A DNA stretch of 64,000 nt from Prevotella lacticifex (GTDB lineage: Bacteria > Bacteroidota > Bacteroidia > Bacteroidales > Bacteroidaceae): positions 2,249,104-2,313,103 of the forward strand of contig NZ_BPTV01000001.1 in the NCBI RefSeq assembly GCF_019973375.1, in the 5' to 3' direction. Shown piece by piece: positions 18,108 through 25,678 of this stretch. The position numbers and the translations under genes were made by a program. The notes beneath the pieces were generated by a model. The model saw only the letters and a program-made list of their open reading frames with translations. It did no database searches and was not told the origin of the DNA. Numbering within the stretch: position 1 is the stretch's first letter; the number at the start of each line of letters is the position of its first letter.

Positions 18108-19427
18108 CTACATGTGACTTATTTTTATAGAATCATTATTAGGAACATAGGCTGTAACCCTTTTAAAACCTCTATAGGTCAACACGCAAATTATTATGGC
18201 AAATAAAAGAATGAACACCAAGTCCCAAAAAATCACAATTGCCTGCACATCATCTGCCCAAAACCACCATAGGAAGTCTGGCATTGCTATTTTCCCAAAG
18301 ATTTTAGCATCGTCCTTGAAAACAACAGATTGAGTTATCGTCAATCCCTTCCTATAGTCTTCATCATAGGGATTCATCACAAGACCATTATATATGCCAT
18401 CTTTGTAATTTACCCAGACTCTCACTGTTACAGTGTCACATTCCGAGAGAACTTCTTTGTCTATTACTTGGTTTAATTTACTTTCTTTGCTTGTATATTT
18501 TTTATTTTTACCATTTAGTATCAATTCAGTCTTGCTTACAAAGTACATAGGGTCAGTTGTACTCAAATCGAGGTCGAAAGCGTAACCGCCACGCACTTTT
18601 TTGAATGGAAGTTGTGCAGGGATATTTGCTATAGATTGTATGGATGGTATAATTGTTGGGCGTACCTTATATATTGCAAGAACAAACGGTTCTTTGGCAA
18701 TATGAGCGAATTCGTGTTTATACTGTCCATAAAATCTTACAGGTTCAAATTGGTATCGCTGATTAATGTTCTTTAGTTTGGAAAAAACTTCTTCTCTATA
18801 AGGTGCGATGCGTGAACCTCTTGAAGTTGAAATATTATTCCACTCCAATTGGTAGTTATCATCAACTCCGTTTACTTTTTCATCGCTTAACATTATTATA
18901 TATGTGTCATTAGCTCCAAGATTAGAACTTTGTTTGACAGCTTGAAGTATATATTGTTTGGCGGCAGACTGAAAAGAGGCTTTGTTTATGCCAACAAAAC
19001 GATTTTGCTGAATAACCATTCCTGCCCAATTCCCCAATGCAGAGAAATCCACTTTGTCCTGCTGTTTCCATAATGCAGACGTTCCATTGGAAATATGTGG
19101 AGCAAAAGCAAATCTATTGAAGTCAGGATTAGATAAGTCTACCTGATATGTAACCAATGAAAGAAAATCATTTTTGTCGTATTCAAAATATTCATTCAAT
19201 AGATTCTCAACATATTCCTTCGTTGAATTCTTCAACAATTCATTTGTGTATTTAGGCATTGCACCATCTATTGCAACTATAAAATGCCTATTCAAATGAA
19301 TATTTCTTTGTTGTGTATATTGCTTTTTTGCCTTATTACTCTCATACTGCATCAACAACATGCCAGCCATGGCATTGTTGCAACATAAAAACACAAAAGC
19401 ACAAACTAAGAGTTTAAAATTTTTCAT
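18108..19427 (-). CDS. Exported vWA-like protein with degenerate MIDAS and C-terminal TM
   Basis: 439 residues. A signal peptide (KLLVCAFVFLCCNNAMAG) is followed by a vWA-like fold starting HFIVAIDGAMPKYTNEL, where the metal motif reads DxAxP instead of DxSxS. A later strand-Asp element is kept (YIIMLSDEKVNG). After a beta-rich middle comes a membrane helix near residues 405-427 (IVIFWDLVFILLFAIIICV) and a short basic tail inside the cell. So the vWA-like domain faces the periplasm and may bind without metal, or not bind at all. First gene after the antiterminator, 8 bases downstream. It pairs naturally with the second, intact vWA protein of the operon. Confidence 0.65.
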   Translation of the reverse strand: MKNFKLLVCAFVFLCCNNAMAGMLLMQYESNKAKKQYTQQRNIHLNRHFIVAIDGAMPKYTNELLKNSTKEYVENLLNEYFEYDKNDFLSLVTYQVDLSNPDFNRFAFAPHISNGTSALWKQQDKVDFSALGNWAGMVIQQNRFVGINKASFQSAAKQYILQAVKQSSNLGANDTYIIMLSDEKVNGVDDNYQLEWNNISTSRGSRIAPYREEVFSKLKNINQRYQFEPVRFYGQYKHEFAHIAKEPFVLAIYKVRPTIIPSIQSIANIPAQLPFKKVRGGYAFDLDLSTTDPMYFVSKTELILNGKNKKYTSKESKLNQVIDKEVLSECDTVTVRVWVNYKDGIYNGLVMNPYDEDYRKGLTITQSVVFKDDAKIFGKIAMPDFLWWFWADDVQAIVIFWDLVFILLFAIIICVLTYRGFKRVTAYVPNNDSIKISHM

Positions 19428-19435
19428 CTAATATT

Positions 19436-20167
19436 TTATCGTATTAATTCCAAAAACGCACTCGGTACATACGCCGTAACAACAGTCACCAAGTCGTCCA
19501 CGACAACACCGACTCTCTGTTGCCCCTGCCAGCGTGCAACTCTTCCAACCACCCCTTTGAATACACCATCAGTAACCTTTACCAACTGGCCTTTTTCGAA
19601 CTTAGGCACTTCGACTAAAGACACAATGGTATTGTCTGCATCGGCAGCACAGATAATCTTCAAACTTTCCATCTGATAGTCTGGAACTATTAGTGGAATT
19701 TTCTCGATTCTGCGACCGTTGTGGACGTGACGATAATAAAAACGGAGGAAGGGGAGGTTTACGTTGTCGTAAACAAAAGATTTGAGTTGTTCTTCGGTGC
19801 CATAGGCGAAGAAGATGTTGGGTAAACGTGACTCGGTAATAATTTTGCGCTTACCTTTTATAAGTTTCACTACCTCGGTGGTAGGATAGAAAGCCGTGAT
19901 ACCTTTGGCTGTCATGTAGTCGTATGCTTTTTTCTCTCTACCATAGGTGGTGCGTAAAGCATACCAGTGAGGAATCTCTTCCTCCTTTTGTACTTTAGAC
20001 TTACTTAATATATGGACACTTCTGGTGGACACCCCTGTTTGTGAACTCTCAGCGGAAACAGTGCTTTGAGCTTCGGGGAGGGCGTTGGAGGTAAGTCCAG
20101 CGCAAGGAGGGAATTCACCACCTCCTGGGGTGTGCACATCTTCTGATGTCCATTCATCGACTTTCAT
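19436..20167 (-). CDS. UpxY-type NusG-family transcription antiterminator
   Basis: 243 residues. The first ~60 residues are a low-complexity Ser/Thr/Pro-rich extension. An NGN domain follows (HWYALRTTYGREKKAYDYM, AFYPTTEV, RLPNIFFAYGTEEQL), then a KOW motif near the end (FEKGQLVKVTDGVFKGVVGR). Proteins of this type are the first genes of capsular polysaccharide operons in Bacteroides, where they stop premature termination in the leader of their own operon. Here the gene instead heads a ~20-kb operon of cytoskeletal-fold and vWA proteins, 8 bases before the next gene. Its leader holds a strong intrinsic terminator just ahead of the start codon, which fits this mode of control. Confidence 0.88.
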   Translation of the reverse strand: MKVDEWTSEDVHTPGGGEFPPCAGLTSNALPEAQSTVSAESSQTGVSTRSVHILSKSKVQKEEEIPHWYALRTTYGREKKAYDYMTAKGITAFYPTTEVVKLIKGKRKIITESRLPNIFFAYGTEEQLKSFVYDNVNLPFLRFYYRHVHNGRRIEKIPLIVPDYQMESLKIICAADADNTIVSLVEVPKFEKGQLVKVTDGVFKGVVGRVARWQGQQRVGVVVDDLVTVVTAYVPSAFLELIR

Positions 20168-20671
20168 ATCGGTGCTAACTTTTTTCTAGACAGAAATCCG
20201 TTAAATTGCGACAGAAAAAAAGCGTGGAATCGTCCTGTTGTCCATTCCACTTCCTGAGGCTCTAGCAATTGCCTATCATAGTTGAACAGACAACGTCAGA
20301 GCCCACGCCGATATGAAAATCATGTCCGTGTAAAGAGACCTATATAATACATTTGATTGCGCCCGAAAGGGTACAATCTATGCTTACAAGGTCTCCACGG
20401 GATTGAAATAATCACACCCGGGACATCTACCGTTGACCATATTCAAGACTATGATTAACTGTTAATTTGCTAGATTACAGGAAGTCTTAAACACAGCGTC
20501 GATAAACGCCTTCCATTATGTCTGGATTGTCTTCCCACCCAAAGCCCGCTTTCGTATAGATATGTCATGGTTGACTTCACTACACTCAGCACGGCGTAGG
20601 CTGCCGACTCGGTTATCATGAAAGAACTCGTCTTACAGCGACAACTGCGGTCTGGCTATACAATCCGACCG
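20168..20671 (-). promoter_or_regulatory. Long leader RNA of the island operon
   Basis: About 500 bases lie between the promoter and the antiterminator start with no credible gene. Several stems are visible: GGCTCT (20303-20298 region) with AGAGCC (20263-20258 region), the terminator at 20215-20250, and GC-rich pairs near 20390-20420. Long untranslated leaders are normal ahead of UpxY genes, where the protein and the leader together control readthrough. I did not recognise a known riboswitch, tmRNA, RNase P or 6S pattern, so a discrete non-coding RNA ending at the terminator stays possible. Confidence 0.55.
20215..20250 (-). terminator. Intrinsic terminator in the antiterminator leader
   Basis: On the minus strand the arms GTGGAAT and ATTCCAC (20250-20244 and 20230-20224) enclose a 13-nt loop; GC follows and then seven T residues (20221-20215). 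It ends 47 bases before the antiterminator ATG, between that gene and its only visible promoter. It can act either as an attenuator that must be read through, or as the 3' end of a separate leader RNA. Confidence 0.8.
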
Positions 20672-20679
20672 CAAAAGTA
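20672..20679 (-). promoter_or_regulatory. Promoter -7 box of the island operon
   Basis: Minus strand reads TACTTTTG followed by CGG, matching the Bacteroidota TAnnTTTG -7 element. The -33 element is weak (AT-rich stretch about 20 bases upstream, no clear TTG). It is the only good promoter seen upstream of the antiterminator gene. Confidence 0.6.
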
Positions 20680-20852
20680 CGAAAATATATTGAGAAAAGA
20701 TAAGAAATAGCAGGAAATATCAATACAGGCATGCAAATTTAAGACTATTTAAGCCAATTTGCTTGAGTATCTCGATTATTTTGTGTAAGAAAGCGCACCG
20801 TAATAGATGACAAACATTCTAAAATATGCAAACTGCGCTACAAATAGAAAAC

Positions 20853-20901
20853 AAAAAGCGCACAGAGTGATACAACCATTTGGTATTTCTTCTCTGTACG
20901 C
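20853..20901 (-). terminator. Terminator after the integrase/HTH operon
   Basis: Minus strand arms GCGTACAGAG (20901-20892) and CTCTGTGCGC (20867-20858) pair over 10 bp with one G-T pair. A smaller inner stem is possible, and five T residues then TTTT follow (from 20857). It lies 25 bases after the stop of the HTH gene and isolates the integrase unit from the downstream operon. Confidence 0.75.
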
Positions 20902-20925
20902 TATTATATAATTAAGGTGTAATGC

Positions 20926-21321
20926 TTAACTGATACCTCTCGGCATCGTTCCGTTCATCACAATAATCATCGGATACTCGTGTTTTACTTGCTCTGCTTG
21001 GCAATCCTTGCGGTTCACTACCTTACTGATAAACCATTGTCTGAACAACAAGGCTTGGTATGTATCCATTTGAAGTGTTATGGCGATAATCACTTCCATA
21101 TCATAGACATTCGCAGAATATCCATTTTCAAGTTTGACGTATTGCGAATGCTGGAAGTCTTTCAGCACACTTTGTTTCCAAGTGCGCTTGATGGTATTCT
21201 TTACTGCTGTCCCTGTTACATTCAACAGTTCGGCAATCTCCCAAACAGTCATCCACACCTTACCATGATGTGGGGCGTAGATGACCATATCTTCTTGTAT
21301 TGTTATCACTTGTCGTTTCAT
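20926..21321 (-). CDS. Small HTH protein paired with the integrase
   Basis: 131 residues. The segment VWMTVWEIAELLNVTGTAVKNTIKR is a helix-turn-helix, and the context YSANVYDMEVIIAITLQMDTYQALLFRQW is shared with small proteins often found beside Bacteroidota tyrosine recombinases. The ATG overlaps the integrase stop by 4 bases, so the two are co-translated. Likely a recombination directionality factor or local regulator; which one cannot be told from sequence. Confidence 0.65.
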   Translation of the reverse strand: MKRQVITIQEDMVIYAPHHGKVWMTVWEIAELLNVTGTAVKNTIKRTWKQSVLKDFQHSQYVKLENGYSANVYDMEVIIAITLQMDTYQALLFRQWFISKVVNRKDCQAEQVKHEYPMIIVMNGTMPRGIS

Positions 21322-22589
21322 ACTCTGCCATTTATAGTGTTAGTATTATCGTTGCAAACATTTCCAAACGTGAATTCCTCAATGTTATTAATCTGCTGAG
21401 ACAACTTTTCTACATCCTTGCTCAACTTTTCCTTGGTAATCTTGGCGTACACTTGCGTGGTCTTGATGTCTTTGTGACCAAGCATGGAACTTACTGTTTC
21501 TATTGGTACGCCATTGGAGAGGCAAACCGAGGTTGCGAACGAGTGCCTTGCCACGTGCCAGGAAAGTGGCTTGGTGATACCGCATTTCTTTCCCAATCTT
21601 TTGAGAGAACGCAGACAACTTCTATAAGGTGGTACAGGAAAGACTCTGCCATCCTTGCACAATCCACGATATTTCTCCATTATCTGCTTGGGATAGTCAA
21701 GCAACTTGATGTCGGCTTCCGTTCCTGTCTTCTGTCGGTGGATAACAATCCACTCGCCATCGTCAAAAAATGTCTTGATGTTCTCTTCCTTCAAGTTGTA
21801 CAGGTCAATGAATGCGAGACCTGTGAAACAGCAGAATAGATACAAGTCACGCACCAACCCCATATGTTTTCTGGTGATAGGAGTTTCCATCAACAGGTGA
21901 ATTTCTTCTTTTGTCAGAATCTCCCTTGTTGTTTCCTCGTTCTTGTACTCGTATCGTCTGAAAGGGTCTTTGACGAGCCACTCGTTATCAATCGCCCGAA
22001 AAATCATGGCACGGAGATTACGGACAAACACCATCGCAGAGTTTATCTTCAAGTGCTTGTCGGTTCTGAGAAAAGTCTCGTAGTCTGTGATAAAAGGCAG
22101 CGATAACTCTTTCAGAGCAATATCCTTCACATGGTAATGCGTCTGCAAGAACTCGCCTACATAGGCACACCCGATTCTATACTTCGTGTATGTACTCAAA
22201 GATTTCATGCCAGCCTTATATTGCTTTTCCATTTCATCACGGCTTTGAGAATAGACTTTCATCAGTGTATGGCAACGATATTCCAAGCCAAGAAAGGCGT
22301 TCTTCACCTTGTCGGCAGTGACAAAGTTATCCCTGTCCATAATCTCCTGATAATGCTTACTGATACTCACACGCATCTTGTCCAATTTGCGGTTCACTTC
22401 CAAGGCCTGCATACTCTTACCTATCATGCGTCCGCCCTTGGTGTCCCACAAATCTGGATTGGCAGTTGTCTTGCAACTGAACTGCGCCTGTGTTCCGTCC
22501 ACTGTGATACGTCCCATAACAGGAACAGTACCATCTTTCTTTACTACCTGTCTTTTGAGGTAGAAGATAATTGAAAATGTACTCTTCAT
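21318..22589 (-). CDS. Tyrosine recombinase / integrase of the island
   Basis: About 423 residues from the ATG at 22589 (a TTG 24 bases upstream overlaps the promoter). N-terminal arm-binding domain, then a SAM-like core-binding domain, then the catalytic domain: FCCFTGLAFIDLYNL (where the first catalytic Arg region lies, in the form common in Bacteroidota integrases), HVARHSFATSVCLSNG (HxxR), LGHKDIKTTQVYAKI (second His and the nucleophile Tyr). It is close to conjugative- and mobilisable-element integrases rather than XerC/D. It sits at the border between the AT-rich island and the GC-rich core genes, the usual place for an element's integrase. Confidence 0.9.
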   Translation of the reverse strand: MKSTFSIIFYLKRQVVKKDGTVPVMGRITVDGTQAQFSCKTTANPDLWDTKGGRMIGKSMQALEVNRKLDKMRVSISKHYQEIMDRDNFVTADKVKNAFLGLEYRCHTLMKVYSQSRDEMEKQYKAGMKSLSTYTKYRIGCAYVGEFLQTHYHVKDIALKELSLPFITDYETFLRTDKHLKINSAMVFVRNLRAMIFRAIDNEWLVKDPFRRYEYKNEETTREILTKEEIHLLMETPITRKHMGLVRDLYLFCCFTGLAFIDLYNLKEENIKTFFDDGEWIVIHRQKTGTEADIKLLDYPKQIMEKYRGLCKDGRVFPVPPYRSCLRSLKRLGKKCGITKPLSWHVARHSFATSVCLSNGVPIETVSSMLGHKDIKTTQVYAKITKEKLSKDVEKLSQQINNIEEFTFGNVCNDNTNTINGRV

Positions 22590-22610
22590 AACGTCATTCT
22601 TTTTTGCGTT

Positions 22611-22618
22611 CAAAATTA
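22611..22618 (-). promoter_or_regulatory. Promoter -7 box for the integrase operon
   Basis: Minus strand TAATTTTG, a good TAnnTTTG match, ends 21 bases before the ATG at 22589. This supports starting the integrase at that ATG. No clear -33 TTG was seen at the right distance. Confidence 0.45.
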
Positions 22619-23033
22619 ATACATGAAGAGTCTTTTCTTGCTACGCATTTCACGGCAGAACACGGCAAATTTGGTTCGTAACCAAAAAACTTACGTTGCT
22701 CATCAGTAACTCATTATAAATCAGAGTGTTAAAATTCAATTCGTAACCTTCCTCATTCTTCCGAACCTCAACATTCCCCATTTGGGGTATAGGTTACGGA
22801 TAGGTAACGTTTCTCTGTCTCATCTTGTCGTATTCCCGTCTTCGTCTGTCCTCACCACTTTTAACCAAAATGAGGAAAGTAACTGATAACCAGTAAACTT
22901 TCCTCATTCTTCTCTCAAACACTTTTTATATGTACTTTCAGAACGCAAAACGGCATGTTCCGGCAACCGATTGTGAATCAATGGGTTGCAGAGACGATTC
23001 AAAAGCGGCAATGATTTGAATTATTTTTACACT
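22619..23033. other. Island right border / presumptive attachment region
   Basis: No gene. Composition changes here from AT-rich (left) to GC-rich (right). It holds several short repeats of the kind integrases bind: three copies of a TTCCTCATTCTTC-like motif (22750s, 22870s inverted, 22899-22911), several GTAACC/GGTTAC motifs (near 22676, 22743, 22792, 22803), and two CGGCA-containing blocks followed by GGTT or CAACC (near 22665 and 22952). A core crossover site cannot be named because the other end of the island is outside the window. No tRNA gene was seen next to it. Confidence 0.45.
22869..22908. repeat. 40-bp interrupted palindrome upstream of the integrase
   Basis: Arms AATGAGGAAAGT and ACTTTCCTCATT are perfect complements; inside them ACTG and CAGT pair as well, leaving a 5-base centre (ATAAC). 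A related direct copy lies near 22749. A dimer-binding site for the integrase or its HTH partner is plausible. Confidence 0.6.
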
Positions 23034-23099
23034 AAAAATCCCGGCTTCCGCAGTTGCATTCCGTTTGAACACAACTGCGGAGAGCCGGGAAATAGCAGT
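23034..23099 (-). terminator. Terminator of the lipoprotein gene
   Basis: Minus strand arms CCCGGCT...CCGCAGTTG (23099-23083) and CAACTGCGG..AGCCGGG (23056-23040) pair over about 16 bp with a small internal mismatch, then ATTTTT follows. It lies ~65 bases past the lipoprotein stop and marks the last core-genome feature before the island. Confidence 0.75.
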
Positions 23100-23162
23100 T
23101 AAGAATATCCGTTTAATTATCCTGAGCGGAGCCGATGCCACGTTGTTCCGATGGCTGCTGCC

Positions 23163-23672
23163 CTACTCTTCCTCCTTCTGAGGCAGGGCATCGGGCTTAG
23201 CCCAGAACGAGTTGTCGTACCAGTCGTCGTACCAGCTGTTGATGCGGTAGAGCTCGGCATTGCCCACGGCGTTACCGGTGTGGGTATCGTAGACGATGGC
23301 CCGCATCCGCGTCGTGCCGTCGTAGCTTCCATCCATCTCGAAATCGAGTGCTACCTCTGCACCGTTAGAATAGTGGAAGTAGATGTAACCGTCCTGAACG
23401 GTCCACTGGAAGTCGATGGTCACGAAGGAATGGTAGCCGTTGTAGTCGCGCTCACGGCCCCATCCGCCGTACTTGCTCGTACGCTGGATGTCGAGCTGGG
23501 AGTAATAGTAATCGGTGCCGTAGCCGAGTTCGTCGTAGAAGTACGTTCCCATCTTGCCCTCCCAGTAGCCGACGAAGTAATCGGCGGTGTCGGCATCGTC
23601 GTCTGTTGAACAGCTCGTGAAGGTCAGGGCGGCGATGAGTGCCACCAACAGCAGAGTGAGTTTCTTGTTCAT
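23163..23672 (-). CDS. Lipoprotein of unknown function
   Basis: 169 residues from the ATG at 23672. Lipoprotein signal (MNKKLTLLLVALIAALTFTSC, lipobox LTFTSC cut to 20 here: NKKLTLLLVALIAALTFTSC) followed by an acidic linker (STDDDADTAD). The mature part is rich in Tyr, Trp, Asp and Gly (YFVGYWEGKMGTYFYDELGY), with a strand pattern like a small beta-barrel or lipocalin-like sheet. Divergent from gpx, with its own promoter. No family named. Upstream in-frame codons extend to 23987 but cross the divergent promoters, so the ATG before the signal peptide is preferred. Confidence 0.7.
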   Translation of the reverse strand: MNKKLTLLLVALIAALTFTSCSTDDDADTADYFVGYWEGKMGTYFYDELGYGTDYYYSQLDIQRTSKYGGWGRERDYNGYHSFVTIDFQWTVQDGYIYFHYSNGAEVALDFEMDGSYDGTTRMRAIVYDTHTGNAVGNAELYRINSWYDDWYDNSFWAKPDALPQKEEE

Positions 23673-23708
23673 TTTCTTTACTTTAGTTCGCAGATTATAA
23701 TTTTTTGG

Positions 23709-23738
23709 CAAAGTTAATGTAATTTGCGAAGAAATCAA
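23709..23738 (-). promoter_or_regulatory. Promoter of the lipoprotein gene
   Basis: Minus strand: -7 TAACTTTG (23716-23709) and -33 TTG (23738-23736) with a 19-base spacer. The start codon is 37 bases further on. Confidence 0.65.
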
Positions 23739-23752
23739 AATAAAAGCGTTAT

Positions 23753-23785
23753 TTGTTTCTATTTCAATAAAAATGCGTACTTTTG
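23753..23785 (+). promoter_or_regulatory. Promoter of the gpx-trxB operon
   Basis: -33 TTG (23753-23755) and -7 TACTTTTG (23778-23785) with a 22-base spacer. The gpx start codon is 44 bases downstream. Divergent from the lipoprotein promoter. Confidence 0.65.
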
Positions 23786-23828
23786 CAGAAAGAAAAAGAA
23801 AACTATCAAGAGTAACACAAAAAGAGAA

Positions 23829-24383
23829 ATGAGAACAGTTTATGAATTCTCTGTCAAGGACAGAAAAGGGAAAGGCGTAAGCCTTAAGGAATACGCCAAT
23901 GAGGTTCTGCTGATTGTCAACACCGCTACACGCTGCGGATTCACTCCCCAGTACACTGAGCTGGAGCGTCTTTATGAGACATATCACTCACAAGGCTTTG
24001 AGATCCTCGACTTCCCGTGCAATCAGTTCGGCCAGCAAGCTCCTGGCACCGATGAGAGCATCCACAACTTCTGCAAGCTCACCTACGGCACTGAGTTCCC
24101 CCAGTTCAAGAAGATAAAAGTCAATGGCGACGATGCCGACCCATTGTTCAAGTTCCTCAAGGAGCAGAAAGGATTCGCGGGCTTCGACATGACAAACAAG
24201 ATTGCGCCCGTGCTCGTCGAGATGTTCGACAAGGAGGACAAGAACTGGCGCGACACTCCCGACATAAAGTGGAACTTCACCAAGTTCCTCATCAACAAGA
24301 AGGGACAGGTTGTCAGCCGTTTCGAGCCGACAGAGAAAATAGAGAACGTTGAAGCCGCAATCAAAGAAGAATTATTAAAGTAA
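23829..24383 (+). CDS. gpx: Glutathione peroxidase family thiol peroxidase
   Basis: 184 residues from the ATG at 23829. Thioredoxin fold with the GPx catalytic elements: peroxidatic Cys in NTATRCGFTPQY, Gln in DFPCNQFGQQAPG and Trp in KWNFTKFLI. The reactive residue is Cys, not selenocysteine, so it probably takes electrons from thioredoxin. That fits the next gene, thioredoxin reductase, whose ATG overlaps its stop by one base (TAATG). Cytoplasmic peroxide detoxification. Length is typical for bacterial GPx (160-185). Confidence 0.92.
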   Translation: MRTVYEFSVKDRKGKGVSLKEYANEVLLIVNTATRCGFTPQYTELERLYETYHSQGFEILDFPCNQFGQQAPGTDESIHNFCKLTYGTEFPQFKKIKVNGDDADPLFKFLKEQKGFAGFDMTNKIAPVLVEMFDKEDKNWRDTPDIKWNFTKFLINKKGQVVSRFEPTEKIENVEAAIKEELLK

Positions 24384-25315
24384 TGGACAGAATCAAATGC
24401 TTAATCATAGGCTCGGGTCCCGCAGGCTACACAGCAGCCATCTACGCCGGACGGGCCAACCTTAGCCCAGTGCTCTACTGTGGCTTACAGACGGGCGGAC
24501 AGCTCACCACGACAACTATCGTTGAGAACTTCCCGGGTTATCCCGATGGTGTCGATGCCAACCAGATGATGATGGACCTGCAGAAACAGGCCAAGCGCTT
24601 CGGTGCCGACATCCGCGACGGCATCATCACCAAGGCCGACTTCAGCTCGCGGCCTTTCAAGCTCACCACCGACCGTGGTGTGGAGCTTGAGGCCGACAGT
24701 GTGATTGTGGCCACCGGTGCCAGTGCCAAATACCTCGGACTCGCCGATGAGGAGAAGTACAAGGGCGAAGGCGTGAGTGCCTGTGCCACCTGCGACGGAT
24801 TCTTCTACCGCAAGAAGGTCGTAGCAGTCGTCGGCGGTGGCGATACAGCATGCGAGGAAGCAAGCTATCTCGCCGGACTGTGCAAGAAAGTATATATGAT
24901 TGTGCGCAAGCCCTATCTGCGTGCAAGTGATATTATGAAGAAGCGTGTGGCCGAGGCCGAGAACATCGAAATCCTCTTCGAGACCAACACCGTGGGACTC
25001 TACGGCGAGAATGGCCTCGAAGGCGCTCACGTGGTATACCGCAAGGGTGAGCCCGACGAGAAGAAATACGACCTTCCCATCGACGGATTCTTCCTCGCCA
25101 TTGGTCACAAGCCGAACACGGAGGTCTTCAGCGGACAGCTCGAACTCGACGCTCAGGGCTATATCGTGACCAAAGGAAAGACCACACACACAAGCGTCGA
25201 AGGCGTGTTCGCTGCCGGCGACTGTGCCGACCCTCACTACCAGCAGGCCGTAGTAGCCGCAGCAACGGGTGCTGAGGCGGCTCTCGATGCCAACGAATAC
25301 CTCCAGACACTGTAA
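24383..25315 (+). CDS. trxB: Thioredoxin reductase
   Basis: 310 residues, full length. FAD-binding GSGPAGYTAAIYAGRA at the N-terminus, redox-active CATCDGFFYRKK at ~134-137, NADPH loop VAVVGGGDTACEEAS, and the C-terminal FAD motif VEGVFAAGDCADPHYQQ. It reduces thioredoxin with NADPH and is coupled here to the peroxidase that consumes thioredoxin. The overlap with gpx suggests translational coupling. Confidence 0.95.
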   Translation: MDRIKCLIIGSGPAGYTAAIYAGRANLSPVLYCGLQTGGQLTTTTIVENFPGYPDGVDANQMMMDLQKQAKRFGADIRDGIITKADFSSRPFKLTTDRGVELEADSVIVATGASAKYLGLADEEKYKGEGVSACATCDGFFYRKKVVAVVGGGDTACEEASYLAGLCKKVYMIVRKPYLRASDIMKKRVAEAENIEILFETNTVGLYGENGLEGAHVVYRKGEPDEKKYDLPIDGFFLAIGHKPNTEVFSGQLELDAQGYIVTKGKTTHTSVEGVFAAGDCADPHYQQAVVAAATGAEAALDANEYLQTL

Positions 25316-25330
25316 AACAAATATCTACAA

Positions 25331-25678
25331 GTGGGCAAGAATGTAGCAACCAATATCCTGCATCTCATCAAGAGGTTCAAGTATCAGATAACCATCATCC
25401 TCGGTGTGCTCCTCGTCGGATTCTTCGACGAGGACAGCATAATGAAGTATATCGAGCTCGAATATCAGATATCCGACCTCAAGAAGGAGATTGTGAAGTA
25501 TGAGAACAAATATCAGAACGACTCCGAGGAGATGAAGCGCTTGCAGAAAGATCCTAAGGAGATGGCGCGAATAGCCCGCAAGCGCTACTTCATGAAGAAG
25601 GACAACGAGGACATCTTCGTCCTTTCGACCGACGAGCAGGATTCTGACAACACTTCTTCAGATGAAGCAACTGAATAA
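25331..25678 (+). CDS. FtsB/DivIC-type septum formation initiator
   Basis: 115 residues, GTG start (no in-frame ATG before the helix). One membrane segment (YQITIILGVLLVGFF, ~18-33) is followed by a coiled coil (YIELEYQISDLKKEIVKYENK) and the RYFMKKDNEDIFVL block typical of DivIC/FtsB C-termini. This protein links FtsL and FtsQ in the division complex. It starts 15 bases after trxB. The acidic tail (DEQDSDNTSSDEATE) is normal for Bacteroidota. Confidence 0.85.
   Translation: MGKNVATNILHLIKRFKYQITIILGVLLVGFFDEDSIMKYIELEYQISDLKKEIVKYENKYQNDSEEMKRLQKDPKEMARIARKRYFMKKDNEDIFVLSTDEQDSDNTSSDEATE

Noticed and set aside
19436..20167. Capsule locus headed by UpxY
   Set aside because: No glycosyltransferase, flippase or sugar-nucleotide gene follows in the next 19 kb.
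20168..20671. tmRNA, RNase P or 6S RNA
   Set aside because: Expected conserved cores and end pairing were not found; kept only as a leader or unknown RNA.
22940..23010. tRNA gene as island attachment target
   Set aside because: The stretch has a TTGTGAATCAATGGGTTG segment but no cloverleaf could be drawn.
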